A stretch of 64,000 nucleotides of DNA from Escherichia coli DSM 30083 = JCM 1649 = ATCC 11775 (GTDB lineage: Bacteria; Pseudomonadota; Gammaproteobacteria; Enterobacterales; Enterobacteriaceae). Position 1 is the first letter of the stretch; each line of letters starts with the position of its first letter. The DNA is taken from the NCBI RefSeq assembly GCF_003697165.2, contig NZ_CP033092.2:2852001-2916000 (forward strand), given 5' to 3'. Below, piece by piece: positions 1 to 8,108 of this stretch. A program made the translations under genes and the position numbers. The notes beneath the pieces are model-generated. The model ran no database searches. It worked only from the letters and a program-made list of their open reading frames with translations, and was not told where the DNA came from.

Positions 1-993
1 CGGCAACACCATCAGCGGCGCGGACTGCGTCATGGTAAATTCACGGGCGGGATCCCCTACCGTCAGCCAGTGTTTCGGATAACGGGAAGAGGCCACCACA
101 CCTTCGGACAACGCCTGAGCATCCTGAATGGCACCGTAACAACGGATCCCATCTGCAGCAGTATTCCCCAGAACCAGCATGCCATCTGGAAGATAACGTT
201 TTTCGGTACCGTCTTCTGCTATATAAGACGTTTTCGCCACCACAATGGCCAGATCGCCGTAATACCCCTTGAAGGACACCACTGCGCCCAGATCTTTCAC
301 TGCCGTTTCGAGTTGAGAATTTGAACCGCGACGGGTATCCAGTTTTTCGCGGAACAGCTTAAAACCATTCAGAAGACGCCAGACGGTACCGTCCATAATG
401 GCAATATTCACAAGACCGCTGGCCAGGTCGCAGTAGAGGTCAATATCATGTGTAGGATCGAACGTGTCACGATCCTGTTTTGACCACTCCTTACCACTAC
501 CCTGAGTGATGTTATTCTTCGTCGACCTGCCAAAATCGACCTCAATTTTCTCGAACTGGTCTCCTTCCATGGTGTATTTGCCATACAACACAGCATTTAC
601 CGCCTGCATTTCTTCCACCTGGACAATCGCGTGCTCTTCCTGTTTGAGGTTATCGGTAATGATACGCAGACGGCGGTAAGCCGGATCATTCAGTTGAGAT
701 GGATCTTCACCAGGAAGGCGCTCAACCGCCTGCTGGTAATTAAATTCGTGTTTCGGCTTGACGTAGCCCGGACGCAACACGCGGGTTTCACCACCACGAT
801 GACGCAGCACTTTTCCTTCAACAACCGGGGAGACATAGGCCGCCACCGGCGTTTTTCCGGTAATTTTGTCCAGCATCACCTCTTCGGTATGGAAATTCAC
901 CGTACGGCGGAAAAACAGCTCCAGAAACAGCGCACGAAATTTAACTTTTTGTTCGGTATAACCGAGTAACTGGCGGGTCGTAAACAATCCCAT
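1..993 (-). CDS. E: Major capsid protein E (partial, C-terminus cut by window edge)
   Basis: Lambda gpE-type shell protein that forms the icosahedral head. Reading from the ATG at 993, 331 codons stay open to the window edge. Lambda gpE is 341 residues, so about ten residues are missing. Landmarks shared with lambda gpE include YVSP near residue 53, PGYVKPKHE, the DPAYRR.R motif, KLDTRRGSNS.LETAVKDLG and GDPAREFTM.QSAPLM just before the edge. It is the last head gene visible, directly downstream of the decoration gene, as in lambda (D then E). Expression would come from the Q-antiterminated late transcript. The identity is clear. Only the end is unseen. Confidence 0.93.
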   Translation of the reverse strand, partial: MGLFTTRQLLGYTEQKVKFRALFLELFFRRTVNFHTEEVMLDKITGKTPVAAYVSPVVEGKVLRHRGGETRVLRPGYVKPKHEFNYQQAVERLPGEDPSQLNDPAYRRLRIITDNLKQEEHAIVQVEEMQAVNAVLYGKYTMEGDQFEKIEVDFGRSTKNNITQGSGKEWSKQDRDTFDPTHDIDLYCDLASGLVNIAIMDGTVWRLLNGFKLFREKLDTRRGSNSQLETAVKDLGAVVSFKGYYGDLAIVVAKTSYIAEDGTEKRYLPDGMLVLGNTAADGIRCYGAIQDAQALSEGVVASSRYPKHWLTVGDPAREFTMTQSAPLMVLP

Positions 994-1050
994 AAATCAG
1001 TTCCTTTCATTCAGAAATCAGTCAGGCCACCGCGGTGGCCTGATAACGTG

Positions 1051-1398
1051 TTACGGCAGCGCCGCGTGACTCAGGGCACTGCCAGCAAAGGCGTTGGCCT
1101 TTTTGTGTTCATCCACACTTTCAGGCCAGTGGATTGCCTCCGTCGCAAAGGTTCCCGACTTGTAATACGTCAGCGCCGTCTCTGTGCCTTCAAGCGGCAG
1201 TACCAGTATGCCAACCGCACTACCGGCTTTCTGTCCGTCCCAGACCACCAGTTTCCCGGTGGCTTCATCCAGCATCAGGGGCGTCAGTGCCGGTGTTGGC
1301 GAGGAAATCCCGCTGCTGCCTGTGGCGGTATGAGCCGGATCATTACCGGCAAAAATACGTACTTCCGCACGCTGTTCAGTGATGGTTTTCGTCACCAT
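1051..1398 (-). CDS. D: Head decoration protein D (Shp-like)
   Basis: 115-residue homologue of lambda gpD and phage 21 Shp, the trimeric protein that caps the expanded capsid and stabilises packaged DNA. Visible family motifs are NDPAHTAT near residue 19, TPLMLD near 39, VWDG, AVGIL, YKSGTF and a C-terminal AFAGSA. Lambda gpD is 110 residues. The length and sequence here feel like the phage 21 form. A good Shine-Dalgarno (GGAGG) lies upstream of the ATG. It sits between the C/Nu3 gene and capsid E with short gaps, the standard head-gene order. It is expressed in the late operon. Confidence 0.94.
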   Translation of the reverse strand: MVTKTITEQRAEVRIFAGNDPAHTATGSSGISSPTPALTPLMLDEATGKLVVWDGQKAGSAVGILVLPLEGTETALTYYKSGTFATEAIHWPESVDEHKKANAFAGSALSHAALP

Positions 1399-1434
1399 AT
1401 TGTAAAAACCTCCTATTGATGGTCAGCACTGACT

Positions 1435-2037
1435 TCATGGCATGGCCATGAGCATTTTCACGTCCGCATCACCGTCTGCTGACGTCTGTGCCACGCCACC
1501 CTGTACCGCTGCCGGTGAATGGTTCGCCATGAAATGTTCAAACATGGCGGTTGTGGATGCAGAGACCGGTTCTGCCTTACCTGATCCCGCAGCCAGCACA
1601 GCCCGGGCGCTCTCCACTGTCATTCCCGGGCAGGCAGCCAGCTGTTCAGCCTGCGCCTCAGCCCCTTTTGCCTCATCCAGTGCCATGATCTGATCACGGA
1701 GTGATGGTCCGGCATCCGCCTGCGGTGAAGCAGCCAGGATCGGGCGGGCTTTTTCCACCGTCATCTCCGGCATCGCCGCCAGCGTTGCCGCCAGTTGTTC
1801 ACGACCGTTCGCTTCTTCACACACCATAATGCGATCGGCTTCACTCTGCGTGGATGCCACCGGCTGCTGCGGTGCCGCCGCGGCCAGAATCGCCCGGGCC
1901 TGTTCAACGCTCATGCCCTGTTGTCCTGCCAGCATCGTGGCAAGCTGTTCACGTCCTTTCGCTTCCTGGCATGTCAGGATCCCCATCACTCGCTGGTTCT
2001 CCTGCGCGGCGGCTTCCGTTGCAGTTAATTGCGGCAT
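1435..2037 (-). CDS. Nu3: Internal-start scaffold protein Nu3
   Basis: In-frame 200-residue product identical to the C-terminal part of the C protein. In lambda, Nu3 is made this way and acts as the internal scaffold around which gpE assembles. Here the internal ATG is at 2037 and is preceded by a strong Shine-Dalgarno (AGAGGAGG, about 5 bases away), better than many main starts in the window. The encoded protein begins MPQLTATEAAAQ, then has three Ala/Glu-rich helical repeats and ends with LMAMP. Autonomous translation is inferred from the ribosome site and the lambda precedent. Confidence 0.85.
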   Translation of the reverse strand: MPQLTATEAAAQENQRVMGILTCQEAKGREQLATMLAGQQGMSVEQARAILAAAAPQQPVASTQSEADRIMVCEEANGREQLAATLAAMPEMTVEKARPILAASPQADAGPSLRDQIMALDEAKGAEAQAEQLAACPGMTVESARAVLAAGSGKAEPVSASTTAMFEHFMANHSPAAVQGGVAQTSADGDADVKMLMAMP

Positions 2038-2940
2038 AGTGCCTCCTCTGACATTACTGTTCAGCGCCGTGGCCATCACACTGATGGCATCCGACGCATT
2101 GATTAATTCATCCGCCAGCCCGGCCTCAATGCCGGACTGACCTTCAAAAACGGCAGCCTCTGTTCCCGTGACGGCATCAACAGACAGACCGGTATACATC
2201 GCCACTTTTTCGGCAAACATCCGGCGCGCCGCATCAATCCGCTGCTGCATGTCCTGGCGAACCTCTGCCGGCAACGCTTCAAACTGATTGCCATCCACCT
2301 TGTGCGCCCCTGAGTAAATCAGCGTGATATCCACACCGGCCTGCGCCAGATGACCGGCATAGCTGACATGGCTCATCATCACGCCAATGGAGCCGATACG
2401 GGATGTCTGGGTAACCAGCCGTCGGGAGCAGGCCGACGCCAGCAGCATGGCTGCAGAACAGGCCGTGTCATTGCACAGTGCCCAGACCGGCTTCTGCTGA
2501 CGGAGGCGGTAAATCATGTCAGCGCAGTCAAACGCGCCGGCGGCCTGCCCGCCCGGACTGTCAATGTCCAGCAGTACGCCCCGCACCTGGCTATCCGCCA
2601 TTGCCTGCTGAAGACAGGCGACAATGCCGTCATAGCCTGTCATTCCGGAAAATGGCCGCATACCACCCAGCCGGTGCACCAGCGTGCCGGTCACCGGCAG
2701 TACAGCAATACCGTTCACCACCCGGTAAACACGGGCCGGTCGTTTACCTCCGGCCATGTACTCGTCCGTTTCAGCCAGCATTCCGGGAGCATCAAACTGT
2801 ACCTGCTGTTGTGGTACCGAAAGACTTGCTGCCCCCATCTCGCGCCCGAGCGCGCAAAAGAAAACCCGCGCATAGGCGGGCTCCAGAAGCAGCGGTTCAT
2901 TGAATGCTGCGGCAATAATGTGTGAAAGATTACGTCTCAC
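1435..2940 (-). CDS. C: Capsid maturation protease C with scaffold domain
   Basis: 501-residue S49 (SppA-type) serine protease fused to a scaffold tail, homologous to lambda gpC (439 residues) and phage 21 gp5. The protease domain covers roughly residues 70-290 and shows LDIDSPGG (124-131) and the catalytic serine in ACSAAM (Ser162), followed by the RIGSIGVMMSH region that carries the second half of the site. The C-terminal 200 residues are the scaffold, which is also made separately from an internal start. The gene overlaps the portal stop by 11 bases. It is longer than lambda C because the scaffold contains three imperfect repeats. Confidence 0.93.
   Translation of the reverse strand: MRRNLSHIIAAAFNEPLLLEPAYARVFFCALGREMGAASLSVPQQQVQFDAPGMLAETDEYMAGGKRPARVYRVVNGIAVLPVTGTLVHRLGGMRPFSGMTGYDGIVACLQQAMADSQVRGVLLDIDSPGGQAAGAFDCADMIYRLRQQKPVWALCNDTACSAAMLLASACSRRLVTQTSRIGSIGVMMSHVSYAGHLAQAGVDITLIYSGAHKVDGNQFEALPAEVRQDMQQRIDAARRMFAEKVAMYTGLSVDAVTGTEAAVFEGQSGIEAGLADELINASDAISVMATALNSNVRGGTMPQLTATEAAAQENQRVMGILTCQEAKGREQLATMLAGQQGMSVEQARAILAAAAPQQPVASTQSEADRIMVCEEANGREQLAATLAAMPEMTVEKARPILAASPQADAGPSLRDQIMALDEAKGAEAQAEQLAACPGMTVESARAVLAAGSGKAEPVSASTTAMFEHFMANHSPAAVQGGVAQTSADGDADVKMLMAMP
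1588..1992 (-). repeat. Three imperfect protein repeats in scaffold
   Basis: Nu3 residues 16-53, 69-103 and 115-150 share a pattern: I-M near the start, EAxGxE, then QLAxxLA or similar, a P/Q-G-M-[ST]-V-E turn and ARxILAA at the end. The period is 47-53 residues. The copies differ at many codons, so this is an old protein-level duplication and not a recent DNA tandem repeat. Confidence 0.8.
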
Positions 2941-4522
2941 GTGGTGTTGTCTCCTCTTCCGGCCTGCGACTCTCCGCTATCTGCTGCTGATACGCCTGCT
3001 CTATCCACACCGGACGTGAGAGTCCGGCTTTTTGCCGCTCAGCAGATTCCCTGACCTGCTGGCGGAAAATGTCCTGATAATCCTCGCCCATCAGCGCCAG
3101 CTCTTTCTCATACGTGCTCAGTCCGGCCTCAATGCGCATCACTGATTCCTGGACTTCCTTGAGCCCGTCAATGGCCATTCTTCCGGCACCAATCCACTCT
3201 GCCCGTGACCAGGCTGATCGCGCCTGATAAAAATCAAAACGTGCCCGTGGCGGACGAATAATCCCCCGAAGAAGTGCCTCTTCCAGCCAGCAGGAAAACA
3301 TCTGCGTGGCCAGCCGGGCCGCAATAAATTTTCGCCGCCCCATAAAATAGCGCCACGACTCATTGGCGGAGGCGCGGGCACTTGAGTAACTGACCTTCGA
3401 GTAATCACGGGACAACTGTTCGTAGGAAACGCCAAGACCGGCGGCGATATACCGCAGCAGCGCCTGTTCAAGCGCAGAAAATCCATTGTCTGAATCCTGC
3501 GCAGTCTGTAGTTTCAGATCATCACCAGGGAAAAGGTGCGGAATTTTGACACCGCCCAGTGTCACGTTATTCGTGTCATACCAGCTGGAAAACTTCTCCA
3601 GAATATTAATAAGCGGATTATCCTTCTGCTCCTGTGGCGCGCCGGCGATATATTCAAAGGCCTTTTCGGTATCAAGTTCACTTTCAATCGTCGCTGCATA
3701 CATCGCCTTCACTATGGCCGACTGAAGCTGTGTTGCCTGCAGGGAATCGAGCATCTTCAGCCGTTCCATGACGCTGTAAAACTGATTAGCCCCACGGGTC
3801 TGCCCGTCCTCCACCGGCTCGAAAATATGCAGCATGGCCGGACGCCCGGTGGGAAGTTCACGCGGGATCCGTTCCCATCGTCCACTACCAGAGAACGGAA
3901 AATCATCCTCACAGATATGGTACGCGACGGCACGGCCATATCGATCGACCTCCACACCGGCCCGCAGAAAACGGTTCCCCATACCGTGTCCAGGCGTGTC
4001 CACCCGTTTCGGACTCACGGCTTTAAAACGCGTACGGAATAACTGCGTGGTTTCCGTATCCCAGACCGGCTGCACAAAGATTTCGCCGTTAAACGCATGA
4101 ACGCCCACACCTTCACGGATAAATTCCGTGAACGTGCGTTTTCCTTCCACGTCGATCTCGCCAAACATCCCTTCGGCGTATTCCGACCAGGCCGCCTCCA
4201 CCTCATCGACAAAGCTTTTTGCTGCGGTCTCCCGCATCCCCAGCCAGCGCCAGTTCGGACGGTAGCTGATCAGAAACATATGCCCGACAATGTGATCCTT
4301 ATGCAGAGCCACCGCATTAGCCGCTATTCCGTTATTGCGCACCAGATCATCTGCCCGGGCATTCCCCAGACGCAACGCGGGCAGCAGGGCCGCATCGGCA
4401 CTCTGCGCCGGTGGCAACCACTCAGCCATTTGCCCGCCAAATCCTGCACCGCCCCCGTTGTAGCTGAGACTCTCACGAAGCGGAACGCCGTTCACATCAA
4501 TCAGGACAGGCGTTCGTTTCAT
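2930..4522 (-). CDS. B: Portal protein B
   Basis: 530-residue lambda gpB-type portal (lambda is 533). Twelve copies form the vertex through which terminase pumps DNA. Strong family landmarks are GNARADDLVRNNG, RKRTFTxxIREGV or its equivalent, HAFNGE, LFRTRFKAVSPKR, FEPVEDGQTRGANQFYSVME, AIVKAMYAATIESELDT, LLRYIAAGLGVSYEQLS and GRMAIDGLKEVQES. The start is placed at the ATG at 4522 (MKRTPVLIDVNG). This forms an ATGA overlap with the gpW stop, has a GGAG seven bases upstream and matches the lambda N-terminus. An upstream in-frame start at 4552 exists but would overlap gpW more. Late operon. Confidence 0.94.
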   Translation of the reverse strand: MKRTPVLIDVNGVPLRESLSYNGGGAGFGGQMAEWLPPAQSADAALLPALRLGNARADDLVRNNGIAANAVALHKDHIVGHMFLISYRPNWRWLGMRETAAKSFVDEVEAAWSEYAEGMFGEIDVEGKRTFTEFIREGVGVHAFNGEIFVQPVWDTETTQLFRTRFKAVSPKRVDTPGHGMGNRFLRAGVEVDRYGRAVAYHICEDDFPFSGSGRWERIPRELPTGRPAMLHIFEPVEDGQTRGANQFYSVMERLKMLDSLQATQLQSAIVKAMYAATIESELDTEKAFEYIAGAPQEQKDNPLINILEKFSSWYDTNNVTLGGVKIPHLFPGDDLKLQTAQDSDNGFSALEQALLRYIAAGLGVSYEQLSRDYSKVSYSSARASANESWRYFMGRRKFIAARLATQMFSCWLEEALLRGIIRPPRARFDFYQARSAWSRAEWIGAGRMAIDGLKEVQESVMRIEAGLSTYEKELALMGEDYQDIFRQQVRESAERQKAGLSRPVWIEQAYQQQIAESRRPEEETTPRET

Positions 4523-4725
4523 AACCTCACTCCCAGCGGACGACGGCGACACCGGGTTGTCCCCAGTACCGACTCCGCATCATTGATCGCCCGGTTAAGC
4601 TCATCCAGAGAAGCCGCCGTATATTCAATTCTGCGACCATCTTTCTGGACAGACACCACCCGTTTACCGGTTAATAAATCAAGGCGCGCCTGACGCAGCG
4701 CCTGCAGTTCAGCGACTGTAACCAT
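4519..4725 (-). CDS. W: Head-tail joining protein W
   Basis: 68 residues, exactly the length of lambda gpW, the small protein that adds to the filled head before gpFII and allows tail attachment. The shared core is LLTGKRVVSVQKDGRRIEYT followed by a basic C-terminus (TRCRRRPLG). It overlaps the terminase large subunit stop by 17 bases and its own stop overlaps the portal start, so translation is probably coupled along A-W-B. Confidence 0.93.
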   Translation of the reverse strand: MVTVAELQALRQARLDLLTGKRVVSVQKDGRRIEYTAASLDELNRAINDAESVLGTTRCRRRPLGVRL

Positions 4726-6637
4726 TCACTCCTCCGGACAGCTTCGCTGCCAGTTCTTTAAGGGTTGGCCGGGTCGTCTCTTCTTCCCGGGATTTTGCCA
4801 GTACAGCCAGATCAAGCTGCCAGCGTTGCACGGACACACGTAATGCCGCGTAGGCATACACCAGGCAGTCCAGCGCTTCGTTACGCCGCTTTTTGTTATC
4901 CCACAGCAGACGCATCTTTCCTTTTTCCCACTTCTCCACAAGCTCTTCCGCGACCAGTTGCTGCGCCTCTGTCTGCGAAAAAATCTCCGGATCATCAGGA
5001 AAACGGATAGCATACGACGTGGCTTCATCCACAGGCGTGGGATCGGCTTTCATACGGGCATAGAGAATTTCTTTTGCGGTGTCCGTCCCCACTTCACACA
5101 GATACACGCCCCGCTGATTGCGGGTTTTTGGCATGGTGATCACCGGCTTGCCATAGACAGATGCGCCTTTTACCGGCAGCACCCGGAAAACACCGTGTTT
5201 TTTTGACCTCTGATAAACGATTTCGCCATCGATCCCCCCGATGTCCCAGCAGACACGGGAAATGGTCATTTCGGTTCCGTCTGCATGGCGGTATTTTTTG
5301 TTGATCGCCACATCCACACGTAACAGCGTCTCTTCCTCATCGGGACGCCCCATAATGATGATTTTATCCACCAGAAAGGCTTCCTCTCCCGGAGCCCATC
5401 CCCAGACATACATCTCAAAACGGTTTCGCTGCGAGTCAATGCCCGCCGTCAGATAAACCACCCGGGCAGGCACCGCCGCCGTGTAACGCACAACCTTATC
5501 CATCAGCACCTGGTGATCGAGTTTTTCGCCCACAGCCTCTTCCCAGGTCTCGCCCAGCGTGGTGTTCACAAAGGTTTTCAGGCCGTTGGGATCTTTCAGT
5601 GCATCCAGCCAGTCATAGACAATCTGTACCCAGGTGGTGAACGGACTGTACGCCGTCCAGATATGGAAAGTGATGGAGCGCGGCGGCGGAATTTCATCAC
5701 CCCGGGCGCTGAAAAACATCAGGCCGTCACGGGTCCACATGCCCGTGTTTTCACAGATCCACCGCCCGTTACTCTGGTCAAGCTCAGACTGATGGATCAC
5801 ACAGCCATGATGCTCACAAAGGTAGAAAACACTTTCTGGCTTATTCTTCTCCCACTTAAGACCGAAAGGCGAGGCATCATCGCCAAATTTCAGATACTGC
5901 TCCTCCCCACAGTGCGGACAGGGCACATAAAAACGCATGAAGTGTGCCGACTCGTTAGCGGCTTTTTCGATCTGGCAGGAGCCTTTGATTTTAGGCGTCG
6001 AGCCGCGAATGGATTTTGGCCATACAGAGCCCTCAATACGTTTATCCCCCAGCAGGGTTGGCGAACCCTCTTTTTCAACATCCGGTTCGAACGAGGAAAG
6101 CTCGTCATAACAGACCACATCCACGGATTTTTCACGGTAGTTTTTTGCTGCCGCACCACCCAGACACCAGAACCCCACACCGGAGGAAAAACGCTTCAGG
6201 GTGAGCGTATTATCGCGGTGTTTTCTTCCGAACCATGGAGCCAGCTCCAGCAATGCAGGAACATCCCTTATCGTTGGCTCAACATGAGATTTCATAAAAT
6301 CTTCAGCAGCTGAGTCCGTGGGCTGAAAAAGAAGGCTGTTGCGTGATTTATGCTCAATAAAATAAGCCTCCACTCCCAGCAACATCTTTGTATAACCAAC
6401 ACGGGCAGATTTAATCAGGTTAACCGTGCGAATCAGATCGTTGCCCATACAGTTCATGATGCCAACCTGAAACGGCAGTGTTTCCCATCGCCCCGGGGTA
6501 TAAGACGACTCTTTAGGAAGGTAATAATGTTTATTGGCCCACTGAACTGTCGTCAGTGGAACAGGAATAATGAGAGATAAAAGCCCTGTAGCTATCGCAC
6601 CGGCTGCATTAGCTGCCTTCTGCGCGTCTGAAATCAT
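4709..6637 (-). CDS. A: Terminase large subunit A
   Basis: 642-residue lambda gpA homologue (lambda 641). It is the ATPase motor and cos-cleaving endonuclease of packaging. The N-terminal ATPase has KSARVGYTKMLLG as the variant Walker-type loop and CYDELSSF as the acidic motif. GDKRIEGSVWPKSIRGSTPK, CPHCGEEQYLKFG and FHIWTAYSPFTTWVQIV are family signatures. The C-terminal nuclease half includes GIDSQRNRFEMYVWGW, CWDIGGIDGEIVYQRSKKHG and KKRRNEALDCLVYA. The start at 6637 (MISDAQKAANAA) is preferred over an upstream ATG at 6679 because it has a GGGTGG site at suitable spacing and gives the phage 21-like length. It overlaps Nu1 by 29 bases. Confidence 0.95.
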   Translation of the reverse strand: MISDAQKAANAAGAIATGLLSLIIPVPLTTVQWANKHYYLPKESSYTPGRWETLPFQVGIMNCMGNDLIRTVNLIKSARVGYTKMLLGVEAYFIEHKSRNSLLFQPTDSAAEDFMKSHVEPTIRDVPALLELAPWFGRKHRDNTLTLKRFSSGVGFWCLGGAAAKNYREKSVDVVCYDELSSFEPDVEKEGSPTLLGDKRIEGSVWPKSIRGSTPKIKGSCQIEKAANESAHFMRFYVPCPHCGEEQYLKFGDDASPFGLKWEKNKPESVFYLCEHHGCVIHQSELDQSNGRWICENTGMWTRDGLMFFSARGDEIPPPRSITFHIWTAYSPFTTWVQIVYDWLDALKDPNGLKTFVNTTLGETWEEAVGEKLDHQVLMDKVVRYTAAVPARVVYLTAGIDSQRNRFEMYVWGWAPGEEAFLVDKIIIMGRPDEEETLLRVDVAINKKYRHADGTEMTISRVCWDIGGIDGEIVYQRSKKHGVFRVLPVKGASVYGKPVITMPKTRNQRGVYLCEVGTDTAKEILYARMKADPTPVDEATSYAIRFPDDPEIFSQTEAQQLVAEELVEKWEKGKMRLLWDNKKRRNEALDCLVYAYAALRVSVQRWQLDLAVLAKSREEETTRPTLKELAAKLSGGVNGYSR

Positions 6638-7157
6638 CGATCCACCCGCCCACGTTTTCACCGGCCTTAGCTGCAACATTGGAGGCTTTCGCGATTTCAG
6701 TTTTCACCACATCAAGGTGTGATGGTGAAATGTCCGGATATTTACGCTGTAATGTCAACGGCACACGCACAAGTATCCCCGAAATCTCCTGTGCCACACG
6801 TTGCAGAATGAAGGTAAACAGTTCAGTTTCCAGCACTACTCCGTCTTCACGGGCATTTTTCAGTTCCTGCGCATCTGCCTGCGCTTTTGTGAGCCGGTAG
6901 CGTTCATAGTCAATGGTGCCGGGTTGTAAATCTGACTCCGCTGCCGCACGCAAATCGGCCAGTTCTTTGCGGAGCTTTTCGTTTTCGATATCAGTTTCCC
7001 TCTGCGCATACCACTGAATTGCCATGGCAGTATCAAATACAGATTCAATGCCCTTACTACCTTTGGAGGCGCAAGGGAGTCCCTGAGACTGCCAGCGTTC
7101 AATCGTCCGCGGGTCCACGTTGAAAATTTCGGCAAGCCTCTTTTTATTAACCTTCAT
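6609..7157 (-). CDS. Nu1: Terminase small subunit Nu1
   Basis: 182-residue lambda gpNu1 homologue (lambda 181), the cos-recognition subunit that recruits gpA. The N-terminal 35 residues form a winged helix-turn-helix (VNKKRLAEIF, then TIERWQSQGLP). The middle carries ATYxMER-like charged helices with DLQPGTIDYERYRLTKAQADAQ, strongly conserved with lambda. The C-terminus binds gpA. It is the first gene rightward of cos in packaging order, and its recognition repeats (CCGACATGAAA) lie just upstream at 7186-7234. Late operon. Confidence 0.94.
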   Translation of the reverse strand: MKVNKKRLAEIFNVDPRTIERWQSQGLPCASKGSKGIESVFDTAMAIQWYAQRETDIENEKLRKELADLRAAAESDLQPGTIDYERYRLTKAQADAQELKNAREDGVVLETELFTFILQRVAQEISGILVRVPLTLQRKYPDISPSHLDVVKTEIAKASNVAAKAGENVGGWIDDFRRAEGS

Positions 7158-7185
7158 GAAAACAACCCATTATCAAATACAAGGC

Positions 7186-7234
7186 CCGACATGAAAACGC
7201 CAGAAAAAGGCATTTTCGGACACTTTCATGTCGG
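7186..7234. promoter_or_regulatory. cosB-like inverted R sites for terminase
   Basis: An inverted pair, CCGACATGAAA at 7186-7196 and TTTCATGTCGG at 7224-7234, lies between Nu1 and cosN. The position and form fit the R sequences bound by gpNu1 in cosB. A weaker TTTTCGGA copy sits between them at about 7213. The site role is inferred from lambda and phage 21 organisation. The repeats are seen directly. Confidence 0.7.
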
Positions 7235-7333
7235 ACCTTTACGGATGCAATATTAAAAAAAACAAAAAGTTATATTCGAGAAGTACCGACACGATTTTCC
7301 CTGAAAAATTTTCATAAATAGTGAAAAACCGCG

Positions 7334-7345
7334 AGGTCGCCGCCC
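7334..7345. other. cos: cosN packaging nick site
   Basis: On the minus strand these bases read GGGCGGCGACCT, the 12-base cohesive end of lambda. The following bases (CGCGG, then TTTTTCACTATTTATGAAAA) also follow the lambda left end. In the prophage the site is internal, dividing the lysis/moron side from the head genes. Terminase would nick here to make 12-base 5' overhangs. Confidence 0.92.
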
Positions 7346-7493
7346 CGTAACCTGTTGGATCGACGGAAAGGACCCGAAAACGAGAATAATTATCACTTAC
7401 AGCAAGAATCGAATCTGATCTATTATGGTGCTTGCTATTATGTGCCGGCACAAGTGCGTCGTTTACCGTCATTTCACACAGAGGCATCATCAA
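7346..7493. other. Right-end leader between cos and first moron
   Basis: About 150 bases corresponding to the right end of the packaged chromosome. Together with the cos leader at 7158-7345, which carries the R sites and a T/A-rich IHF-like stretch near 7250-7275, this forms the gene-free cos region. I see no convincing gene. A promoter for the next frame may lie around 7390-7440 (AT-rich, ATTATTATC then TATTATGG), but I could not assign it firmly. Confidence 0.4.
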
Positions 7494-7745
7494 ATGAAAA
7501 TCAGAAATATTCTCGCTATCTCCCTTGCGACATCATCCTTCAGTTGCCTGGCATTTAAATCCTCGCCCAATGTGCTACCAGGACCAACGAATCAACTAAC
7601 TGCGGTAGAAAGTAAAATTATCGGACATTTTTATGCCCCACACAGTACATTACCCGGAACAACCATCACAGGGACATGTGACGCCTCCCCCGTCCCGGGA
7701 TGCACCTGTCCGTTTTGTACTATGCTGCGTAGCCAAAACCGATAA
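7494..7745 (+). CDS. Unrecognised small secreted-type protein beside cos
   Basis: 83 codons from an ATG at 7494 with AGAGG nine bases upstream. The N-terminus (KIRNILAISLATSSFSCLAF) looks like a signal sequence or single membrane anchor. The C-terminus is Cys-rich (GTCDASPVPGCTCPFCTML). I do not recognise the family. It reads plus, opposite to the late operon, in the position where lambdoid phages carry morons next to bor. It overlaps the frame at 7633-7986 by over 100 bases in a different register, so one of the two may be spurious, or an old frameshift may separate two halves of one gene. Confidence 0.5.
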   Translation: MKIRNILAISLATSSFSCLAFKSSPNVLPGPTNQLTAVESKIIGHFYAPHSTLPGTTITGTCDASPVPGCTCPFCTMLRSQNR

Positions 7746-7986
7746 CATCCGCATTTACCTGGTATTCCATGATGAGTTCACGCAGCGACTGATAGAGGAA
7801 GGAAAGATGGTTAGTAAAAGCAAGGCGCATTGCCGCCGCATGCTGCAGGCATTGCAACAGACGAGAGCAGGTATTTTTGACCAGTTGGAAAACTGCCAGC
7901 ATACTTTGCCCGAGTATATCGCCATCTCATCGGAAACCAGTGCAACTCTTATTCATCGGGTTCCACCAGAGAAAAAGAAGAAATGA
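7633..7986 (+). CDS. Unrecognised cos-proximal protein
   Basis: 117 codons from the first ATG. No clear ribosome site precedes it, and the true start could be internal (ATG at 7807) or coupled to the upstream frame. The best protein-like part is residues 30-105: IRIYLVFHDEFTQRLIEEGKMV, then a basic segment (SKSKAHCRRMLQALQQTRAGIF) and a Lys-rich tail (PPEKKKK). No membrane segment is seen and no family is recognised. It is followed by about 120 gene-free bases and then the convergent TonB-like gene. It could be a moron expressed in the lysogen. Confidence 0.45.
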   Translation: MPHTVHYPEQPSQGHVTPPPSRDAPVRFVLCCVAKTDNIRIYLVFHDEFTQRLIEEGKMVSKSKAHCRRMLQALQQTRAGIFDQLENCQHTLPEYIAISSETSATLIHRVPPEKKKK

Positions 7987-8108
7987 ACAGTGAGGCGTTG
8001 TGTGGCATACAACGCCTTCTTCCATCATTCCTCGTCAGCCATGACAAAAATATAACCGCTGGCTCTTTCATTTTTCTCCTGCTTCCAGCCCCTCTCTACC
8101 TGGAAGCA

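Noticed and set aside
1048..1419. Plus-strand frame across the D gene
   Set aside because: Antisense shadow of the decoration protein gene.
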